Source: Polaromonas sp. (GTDB lineage: Bacteria; Pseudomonadota; Gammaproteobacteria; Burkholderiales; Burkholderiaceae). Taken from it: a DNA stretch of 39,798 nt. Where the stretch lies: positions 1 to 39,798 of the forward strand of contig PNMH01000034.1 in assembly GCA_013823505.1 (NCBI GenBank), read 5' to 3'. Below are positions 1 through 8,004 of the stretch, one piece after another; positions within the stretch are counted from its first letter, which is position 1; each line of letters opens with the position of its first letter. The position numbers and the translations under genes are program-made. Under the pieces are notes generated by a model. It was not told the DNA's origin. It made no database searches and worked only from the letters and a program-made list of their open reading frames with translations.

Positions 1-1
1 C

Positions 2-490
2 GTGCCGCCCTCAGAGCTGCTGAGAAAGGCCCTGGTGCAGGCGCTGGACACGCCCGCGGTGCAAAAACGGGCGGTGGCCGTCAGGCAGCCATGGAAGAGG
101 CCAAGCGACCGGACACGGCTTTGCCTGCGCATGGGGCAGGAGGAGGCTGCAGCCACGCTGGCGGCGGCAAAGCGGGCCGGGATGAGTCCTGGCGACTACG
201 TGGCCGGTCTGGTAGCGGGCGTGCCCGTGTTGATGAACGGGGGAGGGCGGTCAGACCACATCGCGGCGCTTACCGCCTCGAACGCCCACGTCTCCAACCT
301 CAGCCGCAACATCCACGCCCTCACGCGCTTCTTGAACTTGGCCAGCGTGGAGCAGGCGCGGGTCTACCGCGACATACTCGATACGCTGGACGGGGATGTC
401 CGGCGGCATCTGATGCTCGTGGCTGGCGTGCTGGCCAAATTGGGGAGGGCGGGGAGGTCAACGCGGCAAAGTGAATCCCGGCGGAGGTAG
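2..490 (+). CDS. MobC-like plasmid mobilisation protein, probably 5'-truncated by the window edge
   Basis: The frame is open to the left edge of the window, so the GTG at base 2 may not be the true start. The 162 residues contain a segment (about 38-70) resembling the ribbon-helix-helix region of relaxosome proteins. A following helical stretch has the pattern ASNAHVSNLSRNIHALTRF, typical of MobC-family proteins that help a relaxase nick at oriT. No relaxase gene is visible; it would lie elsewhere or has been lost. The C-terminus is basic (RSTRQSESRRR). Family assignment rests on pattern recognition only. If right, it marks a mobilisable or integrated element at the left end, matching the integrase at the right end. 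Confidence 0.5.
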   Translation: MPPSELLRKALVQALDTPAVQKRAVAVRQPWKRPSDRTRLCLRMGQEEAAATLAAAKRAGMSPGDYVAGLVAGVPVLMNGGGRSDHIAALTASNAHVSNLSRNIHALTRFLNLASVEQARVYRDILDTLDGDVRRHLMLVAGVLAKLGRAGRSTRQSESRRR

Positions 491-1086
491 GTCGTCTTCG
501 TCGCAGATCGACCCACCGTCGTCAGCCACGCTTGAAAAGCAACGACTGATCTGCAGCGTGAGGAGCCAGTCGCTGCAGGCGGGCCTGCTAACGGTATGCG
601 CCACCAAGCCGACGTTTGGTTCGGCCACCTTCGACTGCAACCTGCTACGTCACGTAGCGAGCCATCTCGTTCACGATCCGAATCAGGTCGTGCAGCTGGG
701 TTCTTCCCCATGGCGGGTGCGCGCCTGCCTGCGCAACGCACAGGTCCTGCAACCACAGGGCATCGCCCGCCCATGCAGGTTCGCCATCGGGCCACAGTGC
801 TATTGGGAGCCTCTGAACCACAGCACTGAAATCACCAGCGTGACGAATCCATGCCTGCGTGCGTGCAGCCACCGGCTTGAGCCAAGTGCCCTTTATGCTT
901 TACGCGGGGGTCAGTTTGGACATCCATAACCGACGCCACGCAATGGGTTCGCTAGCTTCCAGCGCGGCCGCCGGTATCCGTCGCTGAGCTCAAGCTCTGC
1001 GAGCCAACGTGGTCTCCACCCCACGCGGGATAGGGGCAAAGATCGACATCCACCCAAAGACCTTCTTCTAGCGAGCGCCGTACAAC
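491..1086. other. Gene-poor stretch with a possible gene remnant
   Basis: No complete gene is supported here. On the minus strand, about 645-893 holds an open stretch whose translation (including HAGDFSAVVQRLPIALW and LHDLIRIVNEMARYVT) has protein-like composition. It is bounded by stops and has no good start or ribosome binding site, so it looks like a decayed fragment of an unknown gene. The rest has no recognisable promoter, repeat or RNA. The region separates the mobilisation fragment from the GC-rich cassette to its right. Confidence 0.4.
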
Positions 1087-2580
1087 TCAGAGGTCGTAGC
1101 CAAAGGCCAGTCCCTCGAAATCGTCGATCAGCTCCTGCCTGACCGGACCCGCGGGCAGGGCATCCATCTGGGCGCGGGTCTGGCGCGCCGCACGGCGCAG
1201 GGCGTCCACGTCCTTGGCCTGCTGGAGGTGGGCGGTGAACTCCGCCCGGGTCAGCGCGGGTTCGGGGACCTTGGTTAGCGTGTCCTCGGCGCGCAGGATC
1301 GGCGAGACGACCGCCTTCTGCCCCCCGACCACCCCTGCCTCCAGGTCGCGGATCTGCTGGCGAAACACCTCGATCATCCGGCTGTTCTCCAACGGCAGGA
1401 GCGGCTGGAGGTTGTCGGGGTCGAAGATCGGCCTCAGGGCGTCGGTCGAGAGCGACCGGCTGCCGAGGAAGGTGTCGATGAAGCGGTCCCGCGCCTCGGC
1501 GAAGCCGATGTTCGCGTGGTCGAGGTCGATGCCGACGCGCACCGGCGGGCCGTCATGGGCGATCTCGACGAAGATGCGCCGCCCGCGCGAGGTGTCGTTC
1601 GCCGCCTTGAAACCGATCCCCAGCGCGGTGACCTCGCCCCGGAGCGCAGCCTGCTGCGGCGAAAGGAGCGCGTCGAGCCAGCGCTGGCGCATGGCGCCGA
1701 AATCCTGGCGGAGCGCGATGCGGAACCGGCGGCGGACCGCCTCCGTCCCGCCGGGCTCGGCCATGGCAAGGCCGATCAGCTCCACCATGTCCTGGCGGGT
1801 CGCCGCGTCGGGAAGCTGGCCCGCCGGGGTGGCGGCGATCCGCCCCTCGATCCGCTGCCAGAGCGTGCCCGCCCGCGCCCTCGCAGCACCATTGGCCGAG
1901 GCGCGGACGATGTCGAAGGCCGCCTGCGTCCCCCGCGCCGCCGCGCGCCGCGCGACATCCTCGAGAAAACCGGGCGCACCCCGCACCCCCTGCTGGCCGA
2001 GCAGGGTCCACATCCGCGCCTTCACCTCGCCCACGGCGCGGAAGATGGGCAGGTGGTCGGGCTTGCCCCAGCGGCGGAACGGCTTGTTGGAAAAGAAGAA
2101 GCCGAGCGCCACCCGGTGTTCGGGCAGAAGCCCAGAATTGTAGTAGCGCGCGAGGACGTCGCGCAGCGCCACCTTGGTCGCCTCGGGCACCGACGCATCG
2201 CGCACGAGGGCCGAGAAACGCGCGAACTGCGCCTTGCGCGCAAGCGCCGCGAGCTCCGAGGCGCTCGGCTCGGAGCCCTTCGCCTTTGGGGGCGTGCCAG
2301 GAGGCGCGGCACCCTTCGACCCGCCAGAGGCGGCCCGCAACAGGTCCGCCTCCTCCTCGACCAGCGCAGCCTTGCCCGCAAGGTGCAGGCGGCCCCGGTT
2401 TCGCGTGGCATAGGCCTCGAACACCGCCACGAGGTCGTCGAGCAGCTTGCGCCCCTCCTCGGGCGCGAGCGTCTTGCGCCGCGACAGCAGCGACCCGACC
2501 GCGTCGGCGACCGGTCGCGCAGCCGCGCCCGGCGGGTCGGTCAGCGCCGCGATCAGCCCCTTGATCGGCCCCTCCGCCAT
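1087..2580 (-). CDS. Unrecognised 497-aa protein with C-terminal HNH-nuclease-like motif
   Basis: Third gene of a three-gene minus-strand cassette. Its ATG overlaps the TGA of the upstream gene (TGATG), and an AGGTGAG ribosome binding site lies 6 nt before it. The longer open frame upstream of this ATG is a shadow of the neighbouring gene. Residues 1-125 are Ala/Pro-rich and low complexity; the remainder is mostly helical. Near the C-terminus it has GIDLDHANIGF (D354, H355), then N390-LQPLLPLE-N399. The N-x8-N spacing and the preceding DH match the D-H...N...H/N layout of beta-beta-alpha-metal HNH nucleases, although the 35-residue gap is longer than usual. A DNase effector role is therefore possible but unproven. 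No immunity-type gene follows. Base composition is visibly more GC-rich than in the cio and sulfur genes. Confidence 0.7.
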   Translation of the reverse strand: MAEGPIKGLIAALTDPPGAAARPVADAVGSLLSRRKTLAPEEGRKLLDDLVAVFEAYATRNRGRLHLAGKAALVEEEADLLRAASGGSKGAAPPGTPPKAKGSEPSASELAALARKAQFARFSALVRDASVPEATKVALRDVLARYYNSGLLPEHRVALGFFFSNKPFRRWGKPDHLPIFRAVGEVKARMWTLLGQQGVRGAPGFLEDVARRAAARGTQAAFDIVRASANGAARARAGTLWQRIEGRIAATPAGQLPDAATRQDMVELIGLAMAEPGGTEAVRRRFRIALRQDFGAMRQRWLDALLSPQQAALRGEVTALGIGFKAANDTSRGRRIFVEIAHDGPPVRVGIDLDHANIGFAEARDRFIDTFLGSRSLSTDALRPIFDPDNLQPLLPLENSRMIEVFRQQIRDLEAGVVGGQKAVVSPILRAEDTLTKVPEPALTRAEFTAHLQQAKDVDALRRAARQTRAQMDALPAGPVRQELIDDFEGLAFGYDL

Positions 2581-4301
2581 CAGCGGCTCACCTGGGCGAT
2601 CAGGGCGACCACGCTGATCGCGTCGATCACATGGGCGGTGGCGCCGTCGAGCACCACGTCCCCGAGCGTGCGCAGCCCGAGCTCGGCGATGCGGCCCGCG
2701 AGGTCGGCAAGCTCGGGCGCGATCCAGTACATCCGCTCCTCGGCCGCGATGGCGATGGACCCGAGTGCCGCCTGGTCGAGATAGTCGCGGATGTCGATCC
2801 CCGCCTCGATCGCCGCAAGCTCGAGGTCGATGGCCGCCGCGACATAGATCGATGCGCCGTCGGTGGGCAGGGCGAGCAGGAGGCCCGCGGCGGCGGTGAC
2901 GGCGGCGATGGTCTCGATGCGCGCCTTGCGGGCTTTGATGACGGCCTCCATGTGGCCGAACACCTCCTTGCGCGCGCGATTGGCCACGGTCCCGGGCACG
3001 CCCGCGCGTTGCAGGATGCGGATCTGGTCCGCGGACAGCGTGTCGAGAAACGCGCGCGTGCGGGGCGTGGTACTGGCCCCGGGCCGGTCCGGGGCCGGGG
3101 GCGGCGGGGCCGCGTCGAGCAGGCGGGCGAGGTCCGCGTCGAACTGCACATGCAGCGGCTGCTGCGCCCAGACCGCGCCGTGGCCCGCGTCGGCCTGGGC
3201 GATGATCTGCCCGACCCTCTCGGCGCCCGAGGCGGGCAGCGCCCGGTCCTCGGGCGGCGCGGGGGCAAGGCTGACATCGCGGAACACCCGCAGCGCCTCG
3301 AACCGCGCCAGTGCGTCCTTCGCCCCGGCGATGGCGCGGTGCATGGCGGCGATCACCTCCTCCTCGGCCGCGCGGACGGGCGTGGGCTCGCCGTCGCGCA
3401 TCTGGAGGGTGGGGACGGTGGTCTCCGGGCCGTAGCCTTCGGGCACCCCCGCCTGCCCCGGCGCCGTCGCCGCGCGCTTCGCGAGCCTGCGATAGGCCAG
3501 AAGCGCCACGGGGTGGCGCTGTTCCACCTCGGCCGCCAGCTGCTCGAAGAGAACCCGCCGTACCCGCATCTCGCGCGCATAGCGGTTGGCGAGCGCGATG
3601 TTGGCCTTCGTCGGGCGCAGGTTCTGGATGGCGGGCAAAGTGAACCGCACGATGGCGCTGTACTGCTTCCAGCGGGCGGCGAGCCTCACCGTGTCGGCCA
3701 GCACCGCCTCCCGCAGGGCGGGATCCGCGGGGGCGAGCGACAGGGCGGCCGGATCGATCTCGCCCGTCGGATCGGGCTTCCGGGCCGGATCGGCGGTGGT
3801 GACCACCACATAGTCGGCGGTCCACCAGCGCGTGAGATCGGCGGTCCGGTCGGCAAAGCGCGCGGCGGCATAGGCGAGCAGGGCGGCCTCGTACCGGCCG
3901 AGGACCGTCGTCTCGACCGCGACGAGCTCGGCCCAAGTGCGGCGGCAGTGGGCCTGGGCCTGGCGCACCCGTGCGAGCATCGCGTCGGATTCGTCGGGCT
4001 GGCCCTGGTCGCGGTCGAGCGCGCGGAAGATCCGGCCGAGATCCTTGGTCGTCTCCTTCTCGCGCCGCCGCAGCCTTTCCCAGAAAAGCCGCACCGTCGC
4101 CTCGCCGCAGCCGACATAGAGCCGCCAGACGAGCTGCTTGACCCCTGCATAGTCGGGGGGGACCAGCACTGCGTCGGAAAGTCCCTGGAACGCGACGTCG
4201 ATCCGCAGCTCCGGCGCGCCCGGCGCGGGCTGGTGGGCCGCAGGCCGCCAGAGCACGCCCGCCGCCCCGACCGTGCCGCTGGGATCTCCCCCGATACCCA
4301 T
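2580..4301 (-). CDS. Unrecognised 573-aa protein with C-terminal hydrophobic segments
   Basis: Middle gene of the cassette, starting 16 nt after the stop of the 913-aa gene and overlapping the next gene by one base. The start chosen is MGIGGDPSG; the open frame continues upstream to 4472 but there it overlaps real coding sequence of the previous gene. The N-terminal two thirds is charged and helical, with repeated Arg/Ala/Glu heptad-like stretches. From about residue 462 there are hydrophobic runs (about 462-480 and 483-497) rich in Ala, Leu, Ile and Val. These could insert into a membrane or form a helical bundle core. I recognise no family. The tight spacing implies that it acts with its two neighbours. 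Confidence 0.7.
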   Translation of the reverse strand: MGIGGDPSGTVGAAGVLWRPAAHQPAPGAPELRIDVAFQGLSDAVLVPPDYAGVKQLVWRLYVGCGEATVRLFWERLRRREKETTKDLGRIFRALDRDQGQPDESDAMLARVRQAQAHCRRTWAELVAVETTVLGRYEAALLAYAAARFADRTADLTRWWTADYVVVTTADPARKPDPTGEIDPAALSLAPADPALREAVLADTVRLAARWKQYSAIVRFTLPAIQNLRPTKANIALANRYAREMRVRRVLFEQLAAEVEQRHPVALLAYRRLAKRAATAPGQAGVPEGYGPETTVPTLQMRDGEPTPVRAAEEEVIAAMHRAIAGAKDALARFEALRVFRDVSLAPAPPEDRALPASGAERVGQIIAQADAGHGAVWAQQPLHVQFDADLARLLDAAPPPPAPDRPGASTTPRTRAFLDTLSADQIRILQRAGVPGTVANRARKEVFGHMEAVIKARKARIETIAAVTAAAGLLLALPTDGASIYVAAAIDLELAAIEAGIDIRDYLDQAALGSIAIAAEERMYWIAPELADLAGRIAELGLRTLGDVVLDGATAHVIDAISVVALIAQVSR

Positions 4302-4317
4302 GCCGGCCGCCCCCGCC

Positions 4318-7059
4318 TCAGGGTGGCGAGGGCTGGGACTGCGCGATCTCGATCTGCGGGCGCCGGTCCACGGGGTCGTCGAAAAGCTTCGCCCCGAGCC
4401 GCTCGACAAATCGCTTGGACTCGAGCTCGGCCTGCTCGGCCAGGGCGGTCTGGCGGCGCAGGTCCGTAGCACGGCTCTGCTGCAGGTAGGGCTCCAGCAG
4501 GTCGCAGCCGTCGAGGCGCGCCTGCAGTGTGACGCCCGGCACGGGCAGGGTCATCTCGGCCGTGGCGGCGGCGTTCTCGGTCTTGCGGATCGCCTCCAGG
4601 AACTCCACCCCGCCGGGGATTTCGGCCACGTTCATCTCCACCGCGATCTCGTCGCCGACGAAATCGAGCACCCGGGGCGTGGCGAAGGTAATGTTGCTGC
4701 CGAAGATGCCGAGGAACCGCATCCGGTCCGTCGGGTTGAGCGCGTTCCAGATCGCCGAGCGGAAGAGCGCCTTGTTGAGCGTGAGATAGGCCGCGAGCGC
4801 ATCCACATCCACTGACGCCTTCGCCAGCGCCTCGGGGCTGAACTCCGCCGCCTCGGACCGCCGGGGGCGCGGGGCTTGCCCCTCGGCCTTGGGCGCCTCG
4901 CCGCCCGTGGCAGGGGGCGGGGGCTGGCGGCGGGCCTCCTCGGTCTCCTTCCACTGCTCGTAGGCCGAGGTCAGGCGCTGGAACGCAGGCTCGAACCCGA
5001 GGCTGTCGAAGCCCGCATAGGGGATCATGAAGGGCAGGTTGGCGCGGAACTTCACCACTTGCTCGGCCAGGAACGCGGTCACCTGGGCACCGAGCGAGCC
5101 GTAGGCGACCGCGCCGTTCAGGACGTTGGACACCTGCGGGTTCGAGCCGCGCACGAGCTGCCCGGCCCAGTCCAGGCTGTTCTCCGACTGCCGGACGAAA
5201 TCGTTGCAGATGTACCAGAAGGGCGAGGCGACCCGCTCCATCACCACCTGGCGGAAGAGATAGGCCTGCCAGTCCCGGCGCAGGTCCGCCTGGGTCTGGG
5301 CATCGGCGTCAAGATAGCCCGGGGTCACCGCCGGGATACCCACCCGCTGGCTCAGCGGCACGCCCGAGGCGGCGTTGAGCCGGGCGATCACATCGCGCAC
5401 CTGCCCCAGTGCCGCGATCACATCCGTCTCGTAGGGGTTGCCGGAGGCTGCGGGCGCCGTGCTTCCCTCGGCCTTCGGCGTCTCGCACACGCAGGCCGCA
5501 TCGCAGGAATACTGGCAGATCCGGTTCCAGGCGAGAAAGGTCCGTGCGGCGTCGAAGCCCCCCTTCACCCGCGCAGGCACGAGGTCGTAGATCATCCCCT
5601 CGAGCGCGAGCAGCGCATGGCAGCGCACCTTCGTGTCGGGGTCGGCGAGGCTCGCCAGGAAATCGACGCACGGGTAGAGCACGCAGAGCACCGCCCGGTC
5701 GAAGCGGTAGCGTGTCGTGACGTCAAAGCCCGCCAGCACCTCGAACGCGTCGAAATTCAGGATCCGGCCCGTGTTGGGGTTGGTGATGCGCCGGGTAGAT
5801 CGGTCCTCGCGCCCGAACTCCGCCGCCTCGCTCACCTTGGTCTGGACCGAGGACTTGATCCGGCTCGCGGCCTTCTCCGTCGCCTCGTTCACCGACTGGA
5901 CGGTGTTGCGCCGCGTCGTCTCGGACTGGCTCGACAGGCTGAAATTCGTCCCCATCGACAGGCCGATCTGGGGCACCGCGACGGAGAGGTTGGCGCCGAA
6001 GGTCCAGCCGTTCGTCTCCTTGGCCTCGCGCAGCGCGTCGCGGGTGACCTTCTGGGTCGCGATGCTCTCGGAGGTGCTTTCCTGCTCGAAGCTGCTCGTG
6101 CTCTCCGACGCGGTCTTGCGGCGGTCCCAGCTGAACACCTCGAGCGTCATTTGCTCCTGGGGCGCGAGCGAGAAGGTGTTGACCAGCATCCCCCGCGCGT
6201 AGCCCTTCAGCTGCCAGACCTGCTCGATGGGGACGTGGAGGAGGATGCGCCGGTTCAAGGTCTGGCGCGCCTCGGTGGCGCCCACCCGCTCGCGCGACAG
6301 GACCATCCCGGCGGTCACCCGGCCGTCGGCATCGGCGGCGACCGACGCGCTGCGCCGGACCAGGGGCCCCGACACCTCGACCAGGATGTCCACGTCGTCG
6401 GTGCTGTCGGGCAGCTGCGCGCGCGCCGTGACATAGCCGTCGCGTAGCGCCGCCTGGCGGTCATCGTCGCTGAGGTCGAGCTTGAGCGTGCCCAGCCCCT
6501 CGACCACCACGCCTCGGGCGGGGGTCAGGGCGGCGAGGTCCTGTGGGGTGAAGCGGATGCGCTGGGGCAGATCGCACTTGGAATTGACCAAAGGCACGAG
6601 TTCGAGCTCGGCGGGCCGTCCCATGTTGTCCACGAAGGTGCCCCGCACCGACCGCCCGGCCTTGAGGTCGTCGGCGACGTCGCCTAGGCCCGCCAGCGCA
6701 TAGCGCTTACTGCCCACCGCCACCTCGCCCGCCGACAGAACGCGAGCCACATCGGCGATCTCCACCCGCTCGGGCAAGTCGGGGCTGCTGTCCACCGGAT
6801 CAGGCCAGGCGCCGACGAAGGGCGAGACGTCGCGCCTGATCTCGGCCATCAGGGTCGGCCCGTCGAGCCCCGCGGCCCGCAACGCCTTGAGATAGCCGGG
6901 GTTGGCGACATCGACCGGGATCCCGATCTCGCGCCGCTCGCCATCTTCGTCGATGCGAAGCTCGACAAACTGGTGGAAGGCGTACGTCTCCAATACGTCA
7001 CCGACGGGCAGAGGTTCGTTACAGTTGGGAAAGCCGTTCAGGAGCGAAAATGTGGCCAT
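4318..7059 (-). CDS. Unrecognised 913-aa protein with Ser/Thr-rich, beta-hairpin-like central region
   Basis: First gene of the cassette, with a GAGGA ribosome binding site about 10 nt before ATG. Residues 1-300 are mixed alpha/beta. Residues about 310-425 are strikingly rich in Ser, Thr, Glu and Arg and contain an alternating polar/apolar stretch (about 351-380: WTFGANLSVAVP, then IGLSMGTNFSLSSQSE). This has the look of the membrane-inserting hairpins of beta-pore-forming toxins, but no toxin family can be named. It is followed by a Cys-bearing region (CQYSCDAACVC, about 510-530) and a Pro-rich linker near 715-740. There is no signal peptide. Codon use and GC content resemble alphaproteobacterial DNA more than the flanking genes, suggesting transfer. 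Confidence 0.7.
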   Translation of the reverse strand: MATFSLLNGFPNCNEPLPVGDVLETYAFHQFVELRIDEDGERREIGIPVDVANPGYLKALRAAGLDGPTLMAEIRRDVSPFVGAWPDPVDSSPDLPERVEIADVARVLSAGEVAVGSKRYALAGLGDVADDLKAGRSVRGTFVDNMGRPAELELVPLVNSKCDLPQRIRFTPQDLAALTPARGVVVEGLGTLKLDLSDDDRQAALRDGYVTARAQLPDSTDDVDILVEVSGPLVRRSASVAADADGRVTAGMVLSRERVGATEARQTLNRRILLHVPIEQVWQLKGYARGMLVNTFSLAPQEQMTLEVFSWDRRKTASESTSSFEQESTSESIATQKVTRDALREAKETNGWTFGANLSVAVPQIGLSMGTNFSLSSQSETTRRNTVQSVNEATEKAASRIKSSVQTKVSEAAEFGREDRSTRRITNPNTGRILNFDAFEVLAGFDVTTRYRFDRAVLCVLYPCVDFLASLADPDTKVRCHALLALEGMIYDLVPARVKGGFDAARTFLAWNRICQYSCDAACVCETPKAEGSTAPAASGNPYETDVIAALGQVRDVIARLNAASGVPLSQRVGIPAVTPGYLDADAQTQADLRRDWQAYLFRQVVMERVASPFWYICNDFVRQSENSLDWAGQLVRGSNPQVSNVLNGAVAYGSLGAQVTAFLAEQVVKFRANLPFMIPYAGFDSLGFEPAFQRLTSAYEQWKETEEARRQPPPPATGGEAPKAEGQAPRPRRSEAAEFSPEALAKASVDVDALAAYLTLNKALFRSAIWNALNPTDRMRFLGIFGSNITFATPRVLDFVGDEIAVEMNVAEIPGGVEFLEAIRKTENAAATAEMTLPVPGVTLQARLDGCDLLEPYLQQSRATDLRRQTALAEQAELESKRFVERLGAKLFDDPVDRRPQIEIAQSQPSPP

Positions 7060-7819
7060 CTGAGAAGGTCCTCATCAACAACTGTGCCGCGCGGGGCGAG
7101 CGACCATCTTCTGACGGTAGGGGCATGGTAAGTGTCCGATGGTGAGGCAGATGATAGCTATTTCGTCAGTCGCGTCAAGTCGCGCCGACGCGCCGCCCCA
7201 CTGGGGCACTGGCGCTGTGGGGTGCGAGCCTACCGGGTGTTGGGCCCGGTGCCGGGGGCCATGGACAACCAACCGCAGAGCTGCCCAAAGGCAGGTTTCG
7301 GCGCCCGCAGCCATTCGCACGATAATCCTGACCGGCTGCAAGCAGCCTTGAACGGGTACTCACCAGCGAGTGACAAGTTTGCAGCGATTCAGAATGGTGG
7401 CCTTCTGATCACCTGAAATGTGCAACGGTTTCGCAGCGGACTGATTCGCGAGGATGTGCGTCGGTAAATAGCTGATCGACTAGCCAGCAACGCTTCCCGA
7501 AAACTATCATCGCCCCAGCAAAGCCCAGCTGTGAGCAAACGATTTTTGCGGCATTCAACGCTGGACGAGGCATGAAGGTGAGGCGCCAAACCTCCTGACA
7601 ACAGTACCGAAATAAAGAAGGTTGCGGCAATTCTTTGGTGTCGACGTCCCGACTGGATTCTCGGCTTGCAGAGGCTTTCAAAGCAGGACCTCGCCGTCGC
7701 CTACGCCAAGGTCTTCAAATGTGTCTATAGGTGACGACTCAGGGGCGCTGGGGAAAAATCCGGCAGGGTGATGTTCCCTTGAATATCAGGCAGTACAGAT
7801 GCCCAAAAGCCCGGTCGAC

Positions 7820-7849
7820 TTCTGCCAAGTCACTGACAAGGTGGCAGAA
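7820..7849. promoter_or_regulatory. Inverted repeat TTCTGCCA-N14-TGGCAGAA, possible activator site for cioA
   Basis: Perfect 8-bp arms separated by 14 bp, about 104 bp upstream of the -24 element of the candidate sigma54 promoter before cioA. The inner TGCC...GGCA half-sites are the same as in the repeats upstream of the two sulfur operons. Here they are separated by 16 bp instead of 6, a difference of about one helical turn. Proposed FisR-type upstream activating sequence; inference only. Confidence 0.4.
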
Positions 7850-7952
7850 ATCAGCCAGTTCTGGCGTAAAAACTGTCTGGCACGGCGTTCGGTCAGCGGA
7901 CCTGACTCATGCAGACGTATGAATTGATTCACCTTTTCTGAATACGACCCGG

Positions 7953-7968
7953 TGGCATGGGTCTTGAT
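7953..7968 (+). promoter_or_regulatory. Candidate sigma54 (-24/-12) promoter of the cio operon
   Basis: TGGCATGGGTCTTGAT compares with consensus TGGCACG-N4-TTGCW: 10 of 12 defined bases match, with correct spacing. The usual C of the -12 GC is A. It would start transcription roughly 25 nt before the cioA ATG. A second, weaker candidate (TGGCACGGCGTTCGGT, 7878-7893) lies upstream and also matches 10 of 12. Confidence 0.4.
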
Positions 7969-8004
7969 GGGTGAAGTGCCTGCACACGGCACAAGGAACC
8001 CACC

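Larger units (their letters stand above)
7060..8004. other. Intergenic region between the GC-rich cassette and cioA
   Basis: No supported gene in about 945 bp; short open frames here lack ribosome binding sites and protein-like composition. GC content is lower than in the flanking genes. About 7380-7690 looks like decayed mobile or repetitive DNA. The right 200 bp holds the regulatory sites of the cio operon, listed separately. Confidence 0.6.

Noticed and set aside
2580..3936. Long minus-strand open frame continuing upstream of the 497-aa gene, giving 949 aa
   Set aside because: The upstream part is an Arg/Gly/Pro-rich out-of-frame shadow of the 573-aa gene; the ATG at 2580 with a good ribosome binding site is the real start.
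2631..4469. 612-aa plus-strand open frame opposite the cassette
   Set aside because: It is antisense to a well-formed gene with typical high-GC shadow composition and no ribosome binding site.
7409..7681. 90-aa minus-strand open frame in the region before cioA
   Set aside because: No start signal and no conserved motif; it looks like translated repetitive non-coding DNA.
7878..7893. Alternative sigma54-like site TGGCACGGCGTTCGGT before cioA
   Set aside because: The -24 half is perfect, but the -12 half has two mismatches and it lies only 28 bp from the inverted repeat, too close for a usual activator loop. The 7953 site is preferred, though not certain.
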